Assembly: GCA_030737875.1 (NCBI GenBank)
Contig: CM060915.1
Span: 567,160,577-567,224,576 of the forward strand
Direction: 5' to 3'
Length of the DNA stretch: 64,000 nt
Origin: Allium sativum
Lineage: Eukaryota > Streptophyta > Magnoliopsida > Asparagales > Amaryllidaceae
Shown: positions 33,014 to 45,957 of the stretch, in pieces
Numbering within the stretch: position 1 is the first letter of the stretch
How the letters are laid out: each line of letters opens with the position of its first letter
Notes under the pieces: generated by a model
Told to the model about the DNA's origin: nothing
What the model saw: the letters and a program-made list of their open reading frames with translations, nothing else
Database searches by the model: none
Position numbers and translations under genes: made by a program

Positions 33014-34469
33014 CTAAATGATAGTGTTGCCTCTTCTAGACCTGGGCAGCCCATCAATGAAGTCCATTGAAATGCTATCCCACTTCCACTGCTGGACCTC
33101 TAGAGGATGGAGAAGACCACCAGGCTTCTTCTGCTCCGCCTTAACCTGTTGGCAAGTCATACACTTAGAAACAAAATCTGCCATGTCCTTCTTCATGCCG
33201 CTCCAAAAGAAAGTTCTCTTTATGTCCTTGTACATTTTATCTCTGCCTGGATGTATCGCCATCTTGGAGTGATGTGCTTCTTCGAGAACCGTCTTTACTA
33301 AATCCCTTGTCCGTGGCACGCATAGTCTTCCGTCTCGCCTTAGCGAACCCTTATTGTCGATGGAGTATCTGCTGAGGTGACTTGAAGTCTCACCCCTAAT
33401 TAGCCTATCAATCGTCTCCACAAGCCGAGGGTCTTCGCATTGTGCTGTCCCTATTGAGTCCAAAAGAGTAGGGCGCACTTCAAGAGATGCTAACAAACTG
33501 GGTACAAAATCAGAGGAGGGCCTAAAGTCAAAGCTGGCTATAAACTCTAGGCTTTGCCTTTCAACAAACAGCGGGCTTAATGTTAGCTTCTTTTTGCTCA
33601 AAGCATCTGCCACTACGTTGCCTTTGCCCGGAGTGTAGGAGATCACAAATTCGTACGAGGCAAGAAAATCCATCCATCTCTGTTGCCTCAAGTTAAGATC
33701 TTTCTGCGAGAAAAGATATTTCAACGATTTATGGTCAGTGTAAAGTTTGAACTTCTCACCTAGGAGATAGTGTCGCCAAGACTTAAGTGCAAAGACGATG
33801 GCGGCTAACTCAAGATCGTGGGTCGGGTAGTTCTTTTCGTGCACTTTCAACTGTCTCCTGCCATAAGCTACTACCCTTCCTTCTTGCATTAAGCCAGCGC
33901 CTAGTCCTGTCCCGCATGCATCCGTGTATACTGTAAACATTTTGCTTCCATCCGGCAAGGTCAGAACTGGCGCTGTTGTAAGAGCCCTTTTTAGTCGTTG
34001 GAAAGCAAACTCGCAATCCAAGTCCCAATTGAACACTAGATTCTTCTTTGTCAGCCTTGTGAGTGGAGCTGATATTTTTGCAAAGTCTCTGATGAATTTC
34101 TGATAGAAGCCTGCTAGCCCGAGAAAGCTTCGCACTTCTGTTGCATTCCTTGGTGTCTTCCAATCCTGCACCACTACTACTTTAGCAGGGTCCACAGCTA
34201 ACCCTTCTTTGGATACTACATGCCCAAGAAACCTGACTTCCTCTCTCCAAAAGTGGCACTTGGAGAATTTGGCTTTTAGCTGATGGACTCGTAGAGTTTC
34301 CATGATTGCCCTTAGGTGATGAGCATGTTCTTCTTCACTCTTTGAGAAGATCAAGATATCTTCTATGAAGACTACTACGAATTTGTTGAGGAATTCTCTG
34401 AACACCCTACTCATCAGGTCCACGAAGTAAGCGGGTGCATTTGTCAAGCCGAAAGGCATGACAAGCCAT
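33014..34469 (-). pseudogene. pol: Element A reverse transcriptase palm, RNase H and integrase zinc finger
   Basis: This is the longest open frame of A (481 codons from [16 protein letters not shown]). The reverse transcriptase active site reads [11 protein letters not shown] where the family has [11 protein letters not shown], so the first catalytic Asp is Glu. RNase H motifs [24 protein letters not shown] and [15 protein letters not shown] are present. The HHCC finger ([10 protein letters not shown] then CMTCQQVK) follows near 33100-33260. The Asp-to-Glu change would be expected to impair polymerisation. It may be a later mutation of a dead copy. Confidence 0.92.
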
Positions 34470-35179
34470 TCAAAGAAGCCGTCTGGGGTTCTGAATGCTG
34501 CTATCTTCAGCCACCCTTAGCTGATGAAAAACGGTTGCCAAATCGAGTTGGGAGAAAACTGACGCTCCTACAAGCTGATCAAACAGATCGTCAATTCTAG
34601 GGAGAGGGTGCCTATTCTTTTTCGTTAGTTTGTTGAGCTCCCTATAGTCAACACATAGAGCGAACCATCCGCCTTTGTGGCGAACACCACTGGAGCGCCC
34701 CATTCTGAAATACTCCTTCTAATGAACCCCTTCTCTAGAAGCTCTTTAACCTGTTTACTGAGCTCTTTCCTTTCCCGTGGAGCCATGTGTCTAACGGGCA
34801 ATGCAACGGGCTTTGTATTATCTACAAGATATATGCGGAAGTCTATCTCCCGCTTCGGAGGTAAGCCCTTCACCTCTTTGAAGACATCCGGATATTCACG
34901 GAACACTTTAACCGATTGCAAACTCTCAACAGAAGCATCTAGCGATTCTAGATAACTAAGCATAACCGCATACGAGGGATTACAAGAAATTTCCAGAGTG
35001 TTATCGAGTTGGGTCAGAAGCCTAACCACCCTTTTCTCACAATCAAGGATGGCACCATTACTGGATAGCCAATCCATGCCCAAAATCAAACCATATCCCG
35101 AGAAGCCCAAAACAAAGGCACTACATCTAAATTCTACGCTTAGAATAGAAATTTTCAATCCCACATAGATCATAGACAA
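34470..35179 (-). pseudogene. pol: Element A protease C-terminus and reverse transcriptase N-terminus, frameshifted
   Basis: The minus-strand frame from 35179 reads the protease end ([14 protein letters not shown]) and the linker into [14 protein letters not shown]. It breaks by frameshift near 34670. The next frame (34703 to 34470) takes over at [33 protein letters not shown] and HQLRVAED. A small deletion near 34490, where B has about eight more bases after AEDS, shifts it again before RTPDGFYE. At least three lesions occur in 700 bases. Confidence 0.9.
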
Positions 35180-35185
35180 ATGAGC

Positions 35186-36379
35186 TCAGCCCCCGATTGG
35201 ATTTGAAACAATTAAGGGCTCCTCTGCCATACTAGTTTCTAGGTGCAGAGATTCTACTAAAGCAGATGAAATAAAGGAGTGTGATGCGCCAGAATCAAAT
35301 AAAGTGCAAACTAGGTGATCATAAAGATAAACTACACTTTCTACAGAAGTATTTATACCTCGCTGTTGCAGAGGTGGCGCTTCTAGCACATGAACCTGTG
35401 CCCCTGAGGTGGATCCAGCCCTCTGCCCCTGCCCTCGCTTCTTTGGGCAATCCTTCGCCATGTGGCCTGTCTCACCGCAAGAAAAGCACCCACCATTCAA
35501 CTTGGCCTTCTTTTTCCGGCAATCTTTCACTAAGTGCCCTACTTTGCCACAGAAATTACACTTCCTCTTCTCTTGGGACTTGTTATCTTTCCCGCCCTTC
35601 TTAAAGTCTATCTTCTTAGGCTGTAAACCCTCTTTCTTCCCTTGAGAGCTTTCTGCCTTTGTCTCCTTCTTGCCCTTATCCTCTTCGTTCAGCAATGCCA
35701 TCTACACCAACCTTTCATACGTAGCTCCCATAGGTATATGGGTCATTGCCAAGCTGTGTAATGGCTCATTCAATCCTTTGACAAAGTGGAGAGCCTTCTT
35801 GTGCGGAGTATTGACTAGGTCCAGTCCGAACCTAGCCAGCCGATCGAACTGATTAACGTATTCTTTGACTGTCATATTCCCTTGCTTAAGAAATAAGAAG
35901 TTTTCCAATTGGAGACTCCTTTCAGCTTCTGAGAGAAATTTAGCCTCAAACCTCGCCCTAAAGTCCTCCCATGTTTCCACTGGTCTTTCTGCATTGGTAA
36001 CTTCCCACCAGTAGGAAGCCTCTCCTTTAAGTAGCCATACTACCAGTTGTACCTTCTGCCTATCTTCTACCTCAAAGATGACGAATAAGTCCTCGGTTTC
36101 CTTCAGCCAGTTCCTGGCTGCCACGAAGGACTCGGTTCCATGAAAGTCCTTCCCTCCCATAGCTTTGAAATCTTTACATATCTTAGCAAAAGCATTACCA
36201 CGCGGAGGAGGTGGAGGAGGAGGTGCTGCTGCAGCTGGATGATTTTCTGCAGCTGGATGATTTCCTGCAGCTGGGGGAGGAGGAATAGTGGGACCTGGCT
36301 GATTGGCCCTTGCTTCTAAGAATCGTCTGAACCAACCAGGTATGGGTACACCCTCTGGCAAGTTAAGTTCTTCGGACAT
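35186..36379 (-). pseudogene. gag: Element A gag and protease N-terminus, two stops
   Basis: The ATG at 36379 gives MSEELNLPEGVPIPGWFRRF, aligned with B copy 2. A linker made of PAAENHPAA-like units and a run of prolines precedes the gag core (WWEVTNAERPVETWEDF). TAG at 35702-35704 replaces the Asp of LVDMAL in B. The same phase then continues with two intact CCHC knuckles (CNFCGKVGHLVKDC and CFSCGETGHMAKDC) and the protease site TLFDSGASHSF. It ends at TGA near 35183 where B has TCA. The protein is about as long as B gag but diverged, so A and B are separate families of one lineage. Confidence 0.92.
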
Positions 36380-36561
36380 GCTGAAACAAAAAGGGTAGAT
36401 TAAAACGAAGGATAAAGGATAGTACCTATGGCTTTAGGGGACTATTCTTTTTTAAAATAAAATAACATTTTATCTTTAAAAATGCTTCTTTAAATTTTCT
36501 TTTGAAAATAAAATTTCAAAACTTTTTATCTTATCTGGTAAACTTATGCTATGATACCAAG
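36380..36561 (-). other. Element A leader and primer-binding site
   Basis: The primer-binding site reads TGGTATCATAGC on the minus strand (36548-36559), one base different from TGGTATCAGAGC, two bases from the LTR. The rest, up to the gag ATG, is an AT-rich leader of about 170 bases with no gene. Confidence 0.9.
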
Positions 36562-39500
36562 TGAAACACCCCACCTCCATTAGGGTCACTCTCAAAGTGA
36601 ATGCCCTAATTTTGGTGGAGGTTTATAAGTATAAGTCACTGATACACAAGACAGATATAAATACACATATTATTGAACAGCGGAAAACAACAGCAACTTT
36701 TATTTCATCAAGATATGTGTTACACAAACCATGCCATAATTGTCTTACAATACTTCCAAAAACATTACATTTTCATAACTGTCTTGATTTCATAACTTAA
36801 AGAAGCATAAAAACATAAGTAAACTGCATAGGTCCCCATAATTGCTATCCAAAGCCATAGTCCAAAACAAAAGAGATCCAAGCAATACATTGTTTATGTT
36901 CAAGCTGGATGTGAAAACTGGTCAAGCTGCGGTATTCCCTCCCGGTGGACCTGGGGGGGGGGGACGAAAGAAAAGTAGAGTCAGACATAAAGCCTGAGTA
37001 AGTCTAGGCCTATTCAGTCTATGAATAAATAAATGAGCATGATACGTACAAACTGGAAATGGGGAAGCACCATAAACTAAGTTAAGTTGTCTAGAGTCGA
37101 ATATACTATCGTACCCCATATTAATCTCTACACCCCTATAAACTAGTTCCCAACAGGCACCCCATAATCAGGGTAAAGTGATCCATTTCTAATGATCGGC
37201 TCCTACTCGAATAGTTACATGTGTCTTACGGCCACCGATGTTGTAGCTACCTATGCTGGTCCCACCATGGGGTGTATCAAGTCCGATGGTGGCAGTCCGA
37301 CACAATTCTAGAATGCACAGGTATACTACTGGTGCCCAGTGCCTAATTTTTCTGCGCCGGAGTGTGTGTACGCCCGCACCCCGTTAGAACCTACACTACT
37401 ACACCACCGCCGTCGATTTGACCTCTTACAGTCAGCCCAGTAATCGTGCCCTACCCTGCCTAGTTCAGGGTATCCTGATACACCTTGTACGGTTACTGCT
37501 GAAAAGGGTCCCCCGCTACTAGGTTTTCTATTTCTAGCCAACATGCTAAGTTGGTTAAGTGTTCTGTAAACCTAACCCCCAATCAGTCTGTATAGTTTAG
37601 CATGTTCAATTTTATTAAGTATTAATTCAATTTAGTCAATCCTATCAATCCTGACTCAGCCTTAATTGTCTTATTAAAGCCTCAACCACTCACATTAGAC
37701 AGGTATTGTTGTGACTGCCTGTTGCCGGTTGGGTCCGGGCAGTTTTACGTCACAACTCAGTCTAACCTCGGGTCTTTATTGGGCTCAATATTTAACCACC
37801 CACATTGGATAGGTATTGTTGTGACTACTGGACAGCCGGGCGGTTCCGGGCAGGTTTATGTCACAATGCAATCCAACCTCAGGCTAAACACATCGTATTT
37901 TCTAAGTTTACATATTTTGTCTCTTTTCTTTTTATGTGTAAATATTTGCAGCCCATTATTCAAATTCATCTTTATTGGGTAAAATTAATTTATACCACTT
38001 AAATGTTCTCAAGGTCGTTGGCATGCGTCAAACATGCCAACACATATGTTTTATATTTTTAACCCAACATCATTACCCCCGTTTTATACGTTCGCTATAA
38101 TATAACATTTGTTGGGTTTAACATTTAAGCCCAAATTAGCCACATGAAAAAGGGGAGGCTTAGAACATGGTGTTTATATATTCTAAGTAACATCAAAAGG
38201 GGTGTGTGAACGCATGAACTTGCAACATAACGATCTAATTAACATAAATTAGGCACTTGTGAAATTGCATTGTAATAGCATATAATCTTGACATGAAACA
38301 TACCTAAACATGAATCATGGTTCTAATCTAGTCATGTAAACTTGCATTTAAAATGTGAACCCAACTTATTTATGTATCACATATATTATCACATGATTTT
38401 GATAACAACATAGGCCTAAAACATATTTTCAATTAGGCATAACACCAAACGTAATCTAGTCATGTTCATAGAATTAACACAAGTTCTCAAAGATGCTTGC
38501 TTTTGTCACTAATACAAAAGTATGGTTTTACACTTGAATCATGATGCCAATTCCAACAAAAATTAATATGAATCATAATACTCAATTGGATCCAACTACA
38601 CTAAAAATGATCATAAAAATATACATAGATGGATCTAAAATCATGTTGGCATAATAGTGAATCATATACTTGCATGTGTCTCAACTTGGTTGAAATAAAC
38701 TACCACAAACATATAGTTGTTAACTTCCCACATGAATCATATACTTGCAAATATCCAATAGGTCTAACATCCTTATACCACAACATCCCGAATCTATTCA
38801 TAATTAGAATCATAGCAACATACAATTATGAATTATCATCACCACAAATTAAGTACAATTCCATTTCTCATTTTACACAAATCAAAACTCAATTATTCAT
38901 TCACATCGGAATAGCACTCTACTTACAACGTATGACGAATCTTCAATTCAGGATTCTGAATTCTGAATTTGGAGATGCTATCCTTTGTTGTAGGCGTTGT
39001 TTTGATTTAATTGTCGTTGCTTTAAGCTTTTTAATCGACTCCTAATCGTCTCTCAATTTTGATGGCTACTCCTAGTCTTTCTTCAGCAGCATGACGGTCT
39101 CATTCTCATTTTTATTGGTGTGAATTAGGTGGAGTCTTAGGTCCTTTTTATAGAGTTTGTGAATTGATTAGAGCCGTCGATGGAGCTTAGATTAATATTA
39201 GCCGTTCGTTTTGAAGAGAAACCAATCAGGAGCTGACACCTAGCCCTAGTGACAAGACAAAGCACATAAATTCGGCCAAGCACAGACAAGGCCAGCCAGG
39301 AGGGGCTAGGTTCGACCTGGCTCAGGGGCCAGGTCGACTACCCAATCGACCCCCAAGTCGACTACCCAGTCGACCTGGGCGGCCCAGGTCGACTACCCAG
39401 TTGACCTAGGTGCCTTGGGCGGGAAAATTCCCGCCCAGCCCAATCTAGGTCTGATTTTTGAATTTTGAACTCATTTCTGAATCTGTTTCTGTCTGTTTGA

Positions 39501-39699
39501 ATTTTAAACTGAATTCTGAAACTTTTGGAGGTCATATCTCCCTCATACGGAGTCCGTTTTACGCAAACTCGGATTCTGTCTCAAGCAGAATTCTGAGACT
39601 AACGCAATGGCATATCCCGTTTCCTTTAATTCTTTGATTTGAAATTAATTATACTTTAATTTATGAATTTCACTGTTATAGAATGTACGGGGTGTTACA
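36562..39699 (-). mobile_element. Element A, 5' LTR, 3138 bp
   Basis: On the plus strand it runs from TGAAACACCCC to ...GTACGGGGTGTTACA and is followed by TSD AAAAC (39700-39704), equal to 12010-12014. It carries the tandem hairpin pair at 37695-37880, the TATA box at 39145-39152 and the GTCGAC cluster at 39305-39415, all on the minus strand. It is uninterrupted here, so it shows the empty site of B near 37363-37367 (GTGTG followed by TACGCCC). Confidence 0.95.
37695..37880 (-). other. Tandem hairpin pair in A, 5' LTR
   Basis: This is the same pair as 29457-29640. In plus letters it is TTAGAC with GTCTAA and TTGGAT with ATCCAA for the outer stems, and TTGTGAC with GTCACAA (one change in hairpin 2) for the inner stems. 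Confidence 0.72.
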
Positions 39700-39704
39700 A
39701 AAAC

Positions 39705-40240
39705 CATCCGTGTTTATGTGTGGATTTGGTCTTACGATTATCCTTTTCTTTCGAAAGGATTTTGAATTAAAAATCAAGTTGTGTGATACCTTAATACTGT
39801 GCGAGTTTTTCTCACTCTGGTTCACCAGACTGACCCGGTGTTTTGTAAATGCTCGGGTTAGCCCGGGGTGTACAGGTTGAGGTTATCAGGTACTGCAAAG
39901 TCCAGAGACGAGCTGGAGATGTTCAGATAAATAGTATTCTGCTGTGTGATTATATATAAGAGGACATATTTTCAAATCTGTCCAGATGTGTGTTGTACTC
40001 TTATATTGTAAGTATTTTTGAGGGCTCTCAATAAAAAAAATTATTTCTGTATTTTGTTCCGCTGCGATGTGAGACTCTGTGTTGTACTTCTTCTTCTTCT
40101 ATTCTAATATTTCTTTCTTTCTTATCTAACCCTCTAATTTCTTTCTAATGACTATCCAGTGTTTTCGGTGCTTATCGGCATGAGTACGGTAAAAGGTATT
40201 TGTGTCGATTTTCTAGCCGAAAATCTGCTGGGTCGTTACA
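39705..40240 (+). mobile_element. Element H, 5' LTR, terminal part
   Basis: The sequence after A's right TSD continues H's LTR and matches 50831-51371. It includes a CTTCTTCTTCT microsatellite near 40087. It ends CTGGGTCGTTACA directly before the primer-binding site. The frame starting at 39683 spans the A/H boundary and is not a gene. Confidence 0.9.
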
Positions 40241-40975
40241 GTGGTATGAGAGCTATTGGTTGAGTAGTAACCTTGGCTCTGTGGCGTAACTCAATAGAGA
40301 TGGGGTTAGTAACACCCTAGATTGAGTTTGAGTGTATATATATGAGAGCGTATTTGTAAGATTTTATATACAAACATTTTGTATTGTGTTGTTTGACTGG
40401 TTCAAGTGTTGAGAAGCACCGAACTAGCGAATGGATACGATATTGTTTTATAAAGAGGGTAAATGAAATAATTTTACCCAATGTATATTTTATATAGAAA
40501 AAGGAATTTATTTTCTATATTATAATAATGTGGGCTGTTTGTTTGTTCTGGTTGATTTGATTTGAAATCAAATTTAAATTTTGAAATAAAGTTGAACTGA
40601 TGAGAAAATCAATTCGTCAAGTGAATCCGGTATGGAAGCGAAACTGAACCTGGTTAAGTAAAATCAATTTGAAAATGGATTAAAATAAATTTGGATTTAA
40701 AAAATTTAATGGATAAATAGATTGGGATTCAAATAAAGTGGATTTCCATTTGAATTTTGAATTTTCTTTTCAAAGAAATTGAGGCCTGAAATGGTAGTGG
40801 TAGTCGTACCGATCGAGCCATGCAGAGGGAGTGGTAGCAAAAATTTTAGAAAATTTTTAGAGTTCGAATTTATTTGGAAATTAATGCAAAGGCAATTATT
40901 TTAAAACTAATTCGATTCAGAATATTCTTCTTACCTTACAATTTCGAGGACGAAATTATTTTAAGGGGGGAAGAA
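40241..40975 (+). mobile_element. Element H interior: noncoding, 735 bp
   Basis: It opens with the primer-binding site TGGTATGAGAGC (40242-40253, one mismatch to the usual tRNA-Met site). It closes with TTTCGAGGACGAAATT and the polypurine tract AAGGGGGGAAGAA (40963-40975). No gag or pol sequence and no long frame are present. The start resembles the K interior (TTGGCTCTGTGGCG and TAGTAACACCCTAGA). This is a defective interior flanked by LTRs nearly eight times longer. Confidence 0.87.
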
Positions 40976-42892
40976 TGCAACATCCCGGATTTTTCGGCCA
41001 TTTAAATTGGAATATTTAAATCTGTTTATATATGATATTGAAAATATAATGGATTCCATATCAAATTTAATAGAGTTCATATATGTATATATATGCCAGT
41101 GATCGGTTTAGGCAATTAACTAAGCAAATTTGTTTAATATAGATGGGCTTTAAGGAGGATTGATTATAGGATTTTTACACAACCGAATCAAATTAAAATG
41201 CAAAAGCATAAATCACTTTAACATAGACCTCTCTTTAAACAATCACTTATACACTTGTTTGAGGTATGCAAATTCTATCTGCATCATCAATTTGGTTCAT
41301 TTTAATATATACACATCAGAAAACTTTTATGTGAACGGTGTATGACTATATGCTATACTAGCAACAATCACATATGTATGTATATAATAATGTTCAACAT
41401 ATTGGGTGTAATACTTAATTTCCAGTGCATGAATATAGCGGTGTGTGGTATGAAAATATGATTAAGTTCAAAATAAATCAATTTATTAATTGGTGAACGA
41501 ATGAACATATTATCTATTGACTTCAAAGTCAAGAAAAATGTGTAGACCTTGTACTTTAACATGGGCATCTAACATTTACAATTTTGGAGACACACAGCAT
41601 AATAAAGCTTCATAAATGACCTCACGAATTATTTATTCAAAGCTTAAGTGAGCTATTAATTCATCAGGTTAAATGTCATTCTATAATACAATATTTTTAA
41701 ATGGGGTTTTATCAGGCTACAATAAAATGAACAAACGATGGTTTGACTGTCAATGGAAGAAGTCATTATTAACTTTACTGTTAGTGAAGAGATCATCACT
41801 ACATGGATTTATATGTTGTATACAATATCCCTTTTAAAAAACAATTAAGCGTTAAGACTGATCGAGTGCTAGACTTACAAGCGGGACCTTGCAACAAAAT
41901 GGTTTAAATACTTACTGTTAAATCCCCTACTTTTCTGAGTAAATTCGTTTCAGCAAGTAAACGTTCTCATGTTTTCAGCATTCCCGTTTTAGGGATTAAG
42001 TTGTAATATGACCATACAAACAGTTTATATACATATTTATATATACAATGACTTTATATATATCAAATGTATGAACCCTTATAACAGCAGATTTTGATAG
42101 AATAAATCAGTACAAATAGGATCCATTATTAAATATCAGCGGCCTTGGTTTTTTCAACGATCAGGAAATCCGTCTCGATCTCTTTTGATCTGCGGGAAAG
42201 GAAGAAGAAAAACCCAATAAAAAAAGTGTGATTTCACTATTTGAACAGCAGAAGGAAATGAAACAAAATATATAAATAACTAAATAGAAAAAAAATCATG
42301 AACAAGACAACTCATAGGAAAACAACAAAAGAATGGATTCTTTCCAAGTGTATGTACAACATTTTTGTCCATCCAAGAAAAATCGTAAATGAACAGTGGA
42401 TGTAAATAATAAGCACAGCTACCATGTTCATGAAAAGCAGCTAAATCAAAAACAGTGAATGCATATGCAAATACATTGGGAAACAGTGCAATATCTTTTG
42501 AAATCTCTGAATAGAATTCGACTATCCGTAGACATTGCGCAGCTCTATATATATATGGACAGCTAACCCTATACACAGCTGAATGGAATAGACGATACAT
42601 AGCTAACAGCTATGTATATATATACAACATATCAGCTAAGAAAAACGAACAGATTGGAATGTATATTTTAGACATCAACCGTACCATAAAATCTACCCCA
42701 AAACAATGTGGATCTTAAATTTACAATGCAATGATTCACTGTCCTTTGACCTGTTCAATCAAAATCCATTTCAAGTCTGAAAACCCTATACCAAAAATCC
42801 AAACAAAAATCTAAATTACAGATTCGAATCTGAAGGAAATAACAATTCGTAACCCTTGATAGACGGTGATCATATCTGAACTAAGCTAATAC

Positions 42893-42900
42893 TATAAATA
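42893..42900 (+). promoter_or_regulatory. Candidate TATA box of the H LTR
   Basis: ACTATAAATAGACCC is a typical plant TATA box, 1.9 kb into the LTR, about 130 bases before the GC-rich island. If used, U3 is 1.9 kb and R plus U5 about 3.9 kb. Confidence 0.55.
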
Positions 42901-45900
42901 GACCCTCACGCACAGGTATTTTACCAAGTCAAGAACAATTCGAAACAGGAAATCAACCAGAAAATATTAAAATAGAGTAAAACGAAAAAGAAAACTTAGC
43001 TTAAATGTAGTAAGGAAGACGCTTCGTTCTGGGGGATTATAGAGTTGTAGTTGCTGAAGGGGGTTCGCTGGATCGTCGGAAGAAGGAGAGCGAAGGGACG
43101 GTGGAAGTGGAGAGGCGTGGAAAGGGGTTGCGACGTCGTTGGCTGAAGGATGAAATCAGGCCTAGGGTTTCATTGGTGATAAAATTTGTGAGGCGGCTGA
43201 GCAAATGAAGTATGGAACGGTGGATGAGGGTTTTTAAGGGGAAGCGGGTATGGGTTGTGGGCCGGCTGATCAAGGTGAAGGCCCAAGATTTTTTATAAAA
43301 TTTAAGTTTAAATAATTAAATTAGTTTATAAACTTGTTTAAACGATTTCCAACTCATACGTTATCATATTTTTACGTGGTCAGTTGCGTTGGGACCGTGA
43401 AGACAAGTACTTCGAGATGGAGCCGGTCTAGTCCGGATCTGAAGTGACTGGAATTTTTATTCGAATTATACGTCAGTTTAATTCAATTAGAAACCAGATA
43501 TTATCGACGAATTTAACCCAAGGTGAGTTAAACTCACTCAGCCCTTCCCGTTTATAATTTATATAAACTGGGTTTTTATTTTACATGTTCTGATTTTGAG
43601 TGGTAGACTGTTTGCTGATTATATATATACATTGTTGATTTAGAAAAGGAAATTAAACGGTTGTTTAATTTCAGGAAAATACCCAATGTTTTGAGTCGAC
43701 CCAAATAAAATAATTTTCCTTTGATTATTCATGTTTATAAAACGAACGTGATTGAAATGGTTTGAATTGTTTGTGGTATCTGTTTGCCAATTGATGGTTG
43801 TTATTGTCAAATAAGGGAAATAGTTGTGATTAGGCAAATTGTTTGGATCGATAACAGTTGAATTGAAATTCAACATCTAGTTTGGTCAACCAGTAGGATT
43901 ATTGGTTGAATAATCTGGCATCACATCGTCTGTAAACCAGTCATGATACACATACTGATTTTTATCTGCAAGTGAGTAGACCTTTACGAGGATTACAAAT
44001 TTATTTTAGGCTTTAAATATATTATTTTGAATAGAGAAATTTTAAAGAAGAAAAAGAAAAAGGTATTACTATTCAAGGGTTCATAAGTTATTATTAAATT
44101 GTTTTGATAAAGTAAATACTTGTGTTCGTATAATATGTAAGCAGAAGAGATGAGTATAACCTAACGGTTGAAAATTCGATAAATTGTTCCCTAAGAACAG
44201 TTAAATAAATTTATTTAAATTAATTATATTTTTAATTAATTAAAAAGAGGAATTGACTAGAATGGGCTATAGAGATAGTGAGGGTTGAATTGTCCAAGTG
44301 AGTTTTGAAAGAAGTTATAAACAAGTTATATTTGAACTCGGGTTTTAAAATAACGTAATAAAAGGTTCTAAATTAATGCGACTGGTTAAACGGGGATGTT
44401 ACGTAATATTTGAATTGAGTAAGAGGAGATGTAAATGTAAAGGGTTTATTTAAAACTGAAATTCATAAACAAGGTTTATAAATGGAACGTGAGTTAAACA
44501 TTGTGTTATATTGGAAATACTTGATCATGGTATTAAGTTGAATCAAAGGATTTGGAAGGGAATTTTCCGAAAGGAAAAGGGGATTGGAAGGGGTTTGTTT
44601 GAGCTTGGTAAACCAGGTTGGAAATAGGCTTTATAATTCAGTTTGTGAAACAAAGGGAAACTTCCAAAAAGGTAGGCAGAACTGTAAAACCATATTTTAA
44701 ACAGGTGAGAAGTGTTTGATATAAGATTTACAACTCGTATTTATCTAAAGATAAGAACGGTGTTGATCAAGGTCTGAGAGGTAACTAAAATACCCCAACT
44801 TGAACAACTCTGGTACTATCCAAGGATGATACCAGTTGGTAATGGCAAGAATGTGTGATAAGTTTTCCAAGGTAACGGAAATAAAATGAGATGATCTTTC
44901 TCTAGTAACAGAATTTAAAGGGAGATTGGGCAATAATTCGAAGCGTAAGGGAATGAGGTATATAAAATGGCTTATTTTATATGAATAAGACTTTGATATT
45001 TTTCCAAGTAAGGAATGTAGGGGAGTTGGCGTAACGTCGAATAATAGATTGAAATGATTTCTCAGTTATAATAAAGGGAATGTTATAGTAATTAATGGAA
45101 ATTGAATATCGAGTATCGTTATATCCAAATGAAACGTTTTTGCAAATATCAGTATGTATAAAGTGATAAGTGAAATATTTTCCCACATGCTGGAAGTATT
45201 CAATTAAGTGATGCTGAGTACTAGTCCAGTGAATCTATTTTATGATTTTCATGGATGCTTGCTTGATAGTTAAATAACCGACTATCAAGTCTGACCCTTA
45301 CGGTTGTTGGTATGGAAAGACCGGGATCGAATGTATATTCGAAAACCATTCCGACCAACAAATACGAATATATAGAAGATCAGACGATGATCGAGATGGA
45401 GCATGTGAAGACCATAGATCTTCGTATAGCGGAAGAACCACTTACAATCTCTGATTCGACCTGGAGATATACTGGGTTCTGTCGTGGTTGGAAACTATGG
45501 ATTGCAAGGACTATTGCTATTGATCCATAGGGTGATTCCTTTATGGGATGCAGTAGAAGAGTACCTTCGGTTCATCCTGTCCCTGGATGACTTGTATGGA
45601 CGAGTGTCTGACAGAGTATTTCCAATGGACCACGTACGTTGATTTCTTCAAACGTATCATAGTTGGTTAGCTCCTAACTAGGGTATTTTTGTGGACGTCA
45701 ATTAGTGATATTCAAAGGATCTGACGATGTGGCATTCAAAGTAAAGGATGGCCAGATGTTCTGGAAGTAAATTTTAACCTCAAGTCTCACAGCCAGAAAA
45801 TGACAAAAATCGGACAGGCAGCATGGCTATGTGGGTCGCTCCCATTAGGGTGTATAATCACCTATCTAGAGAAATTCCTTTTGTTTCTTACTTTATCGAT

Positions 45901-45957
45901 TCTGCCCATTCGGGAAACGGTGGTTTGAGTCCAACCGTTGGTGATATACATTCGATA

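Noticed and set aside
43037..43273. 78-codon minus-strand frame in the H GC island, Ser/Arg-rich
   Set aside because: No family is recognised and there is no second copy in the window to test it. It was noted only as part of the island.
45312..45530. 72-codon frame MERPGSNVYSK... in the H 3' LTR
   Set aside because: The H 5' copy has a stop in it and K does not keep the frame, while the nucleotide hairpins are kept. This suggests RNA-level rather than protein-level constraint.
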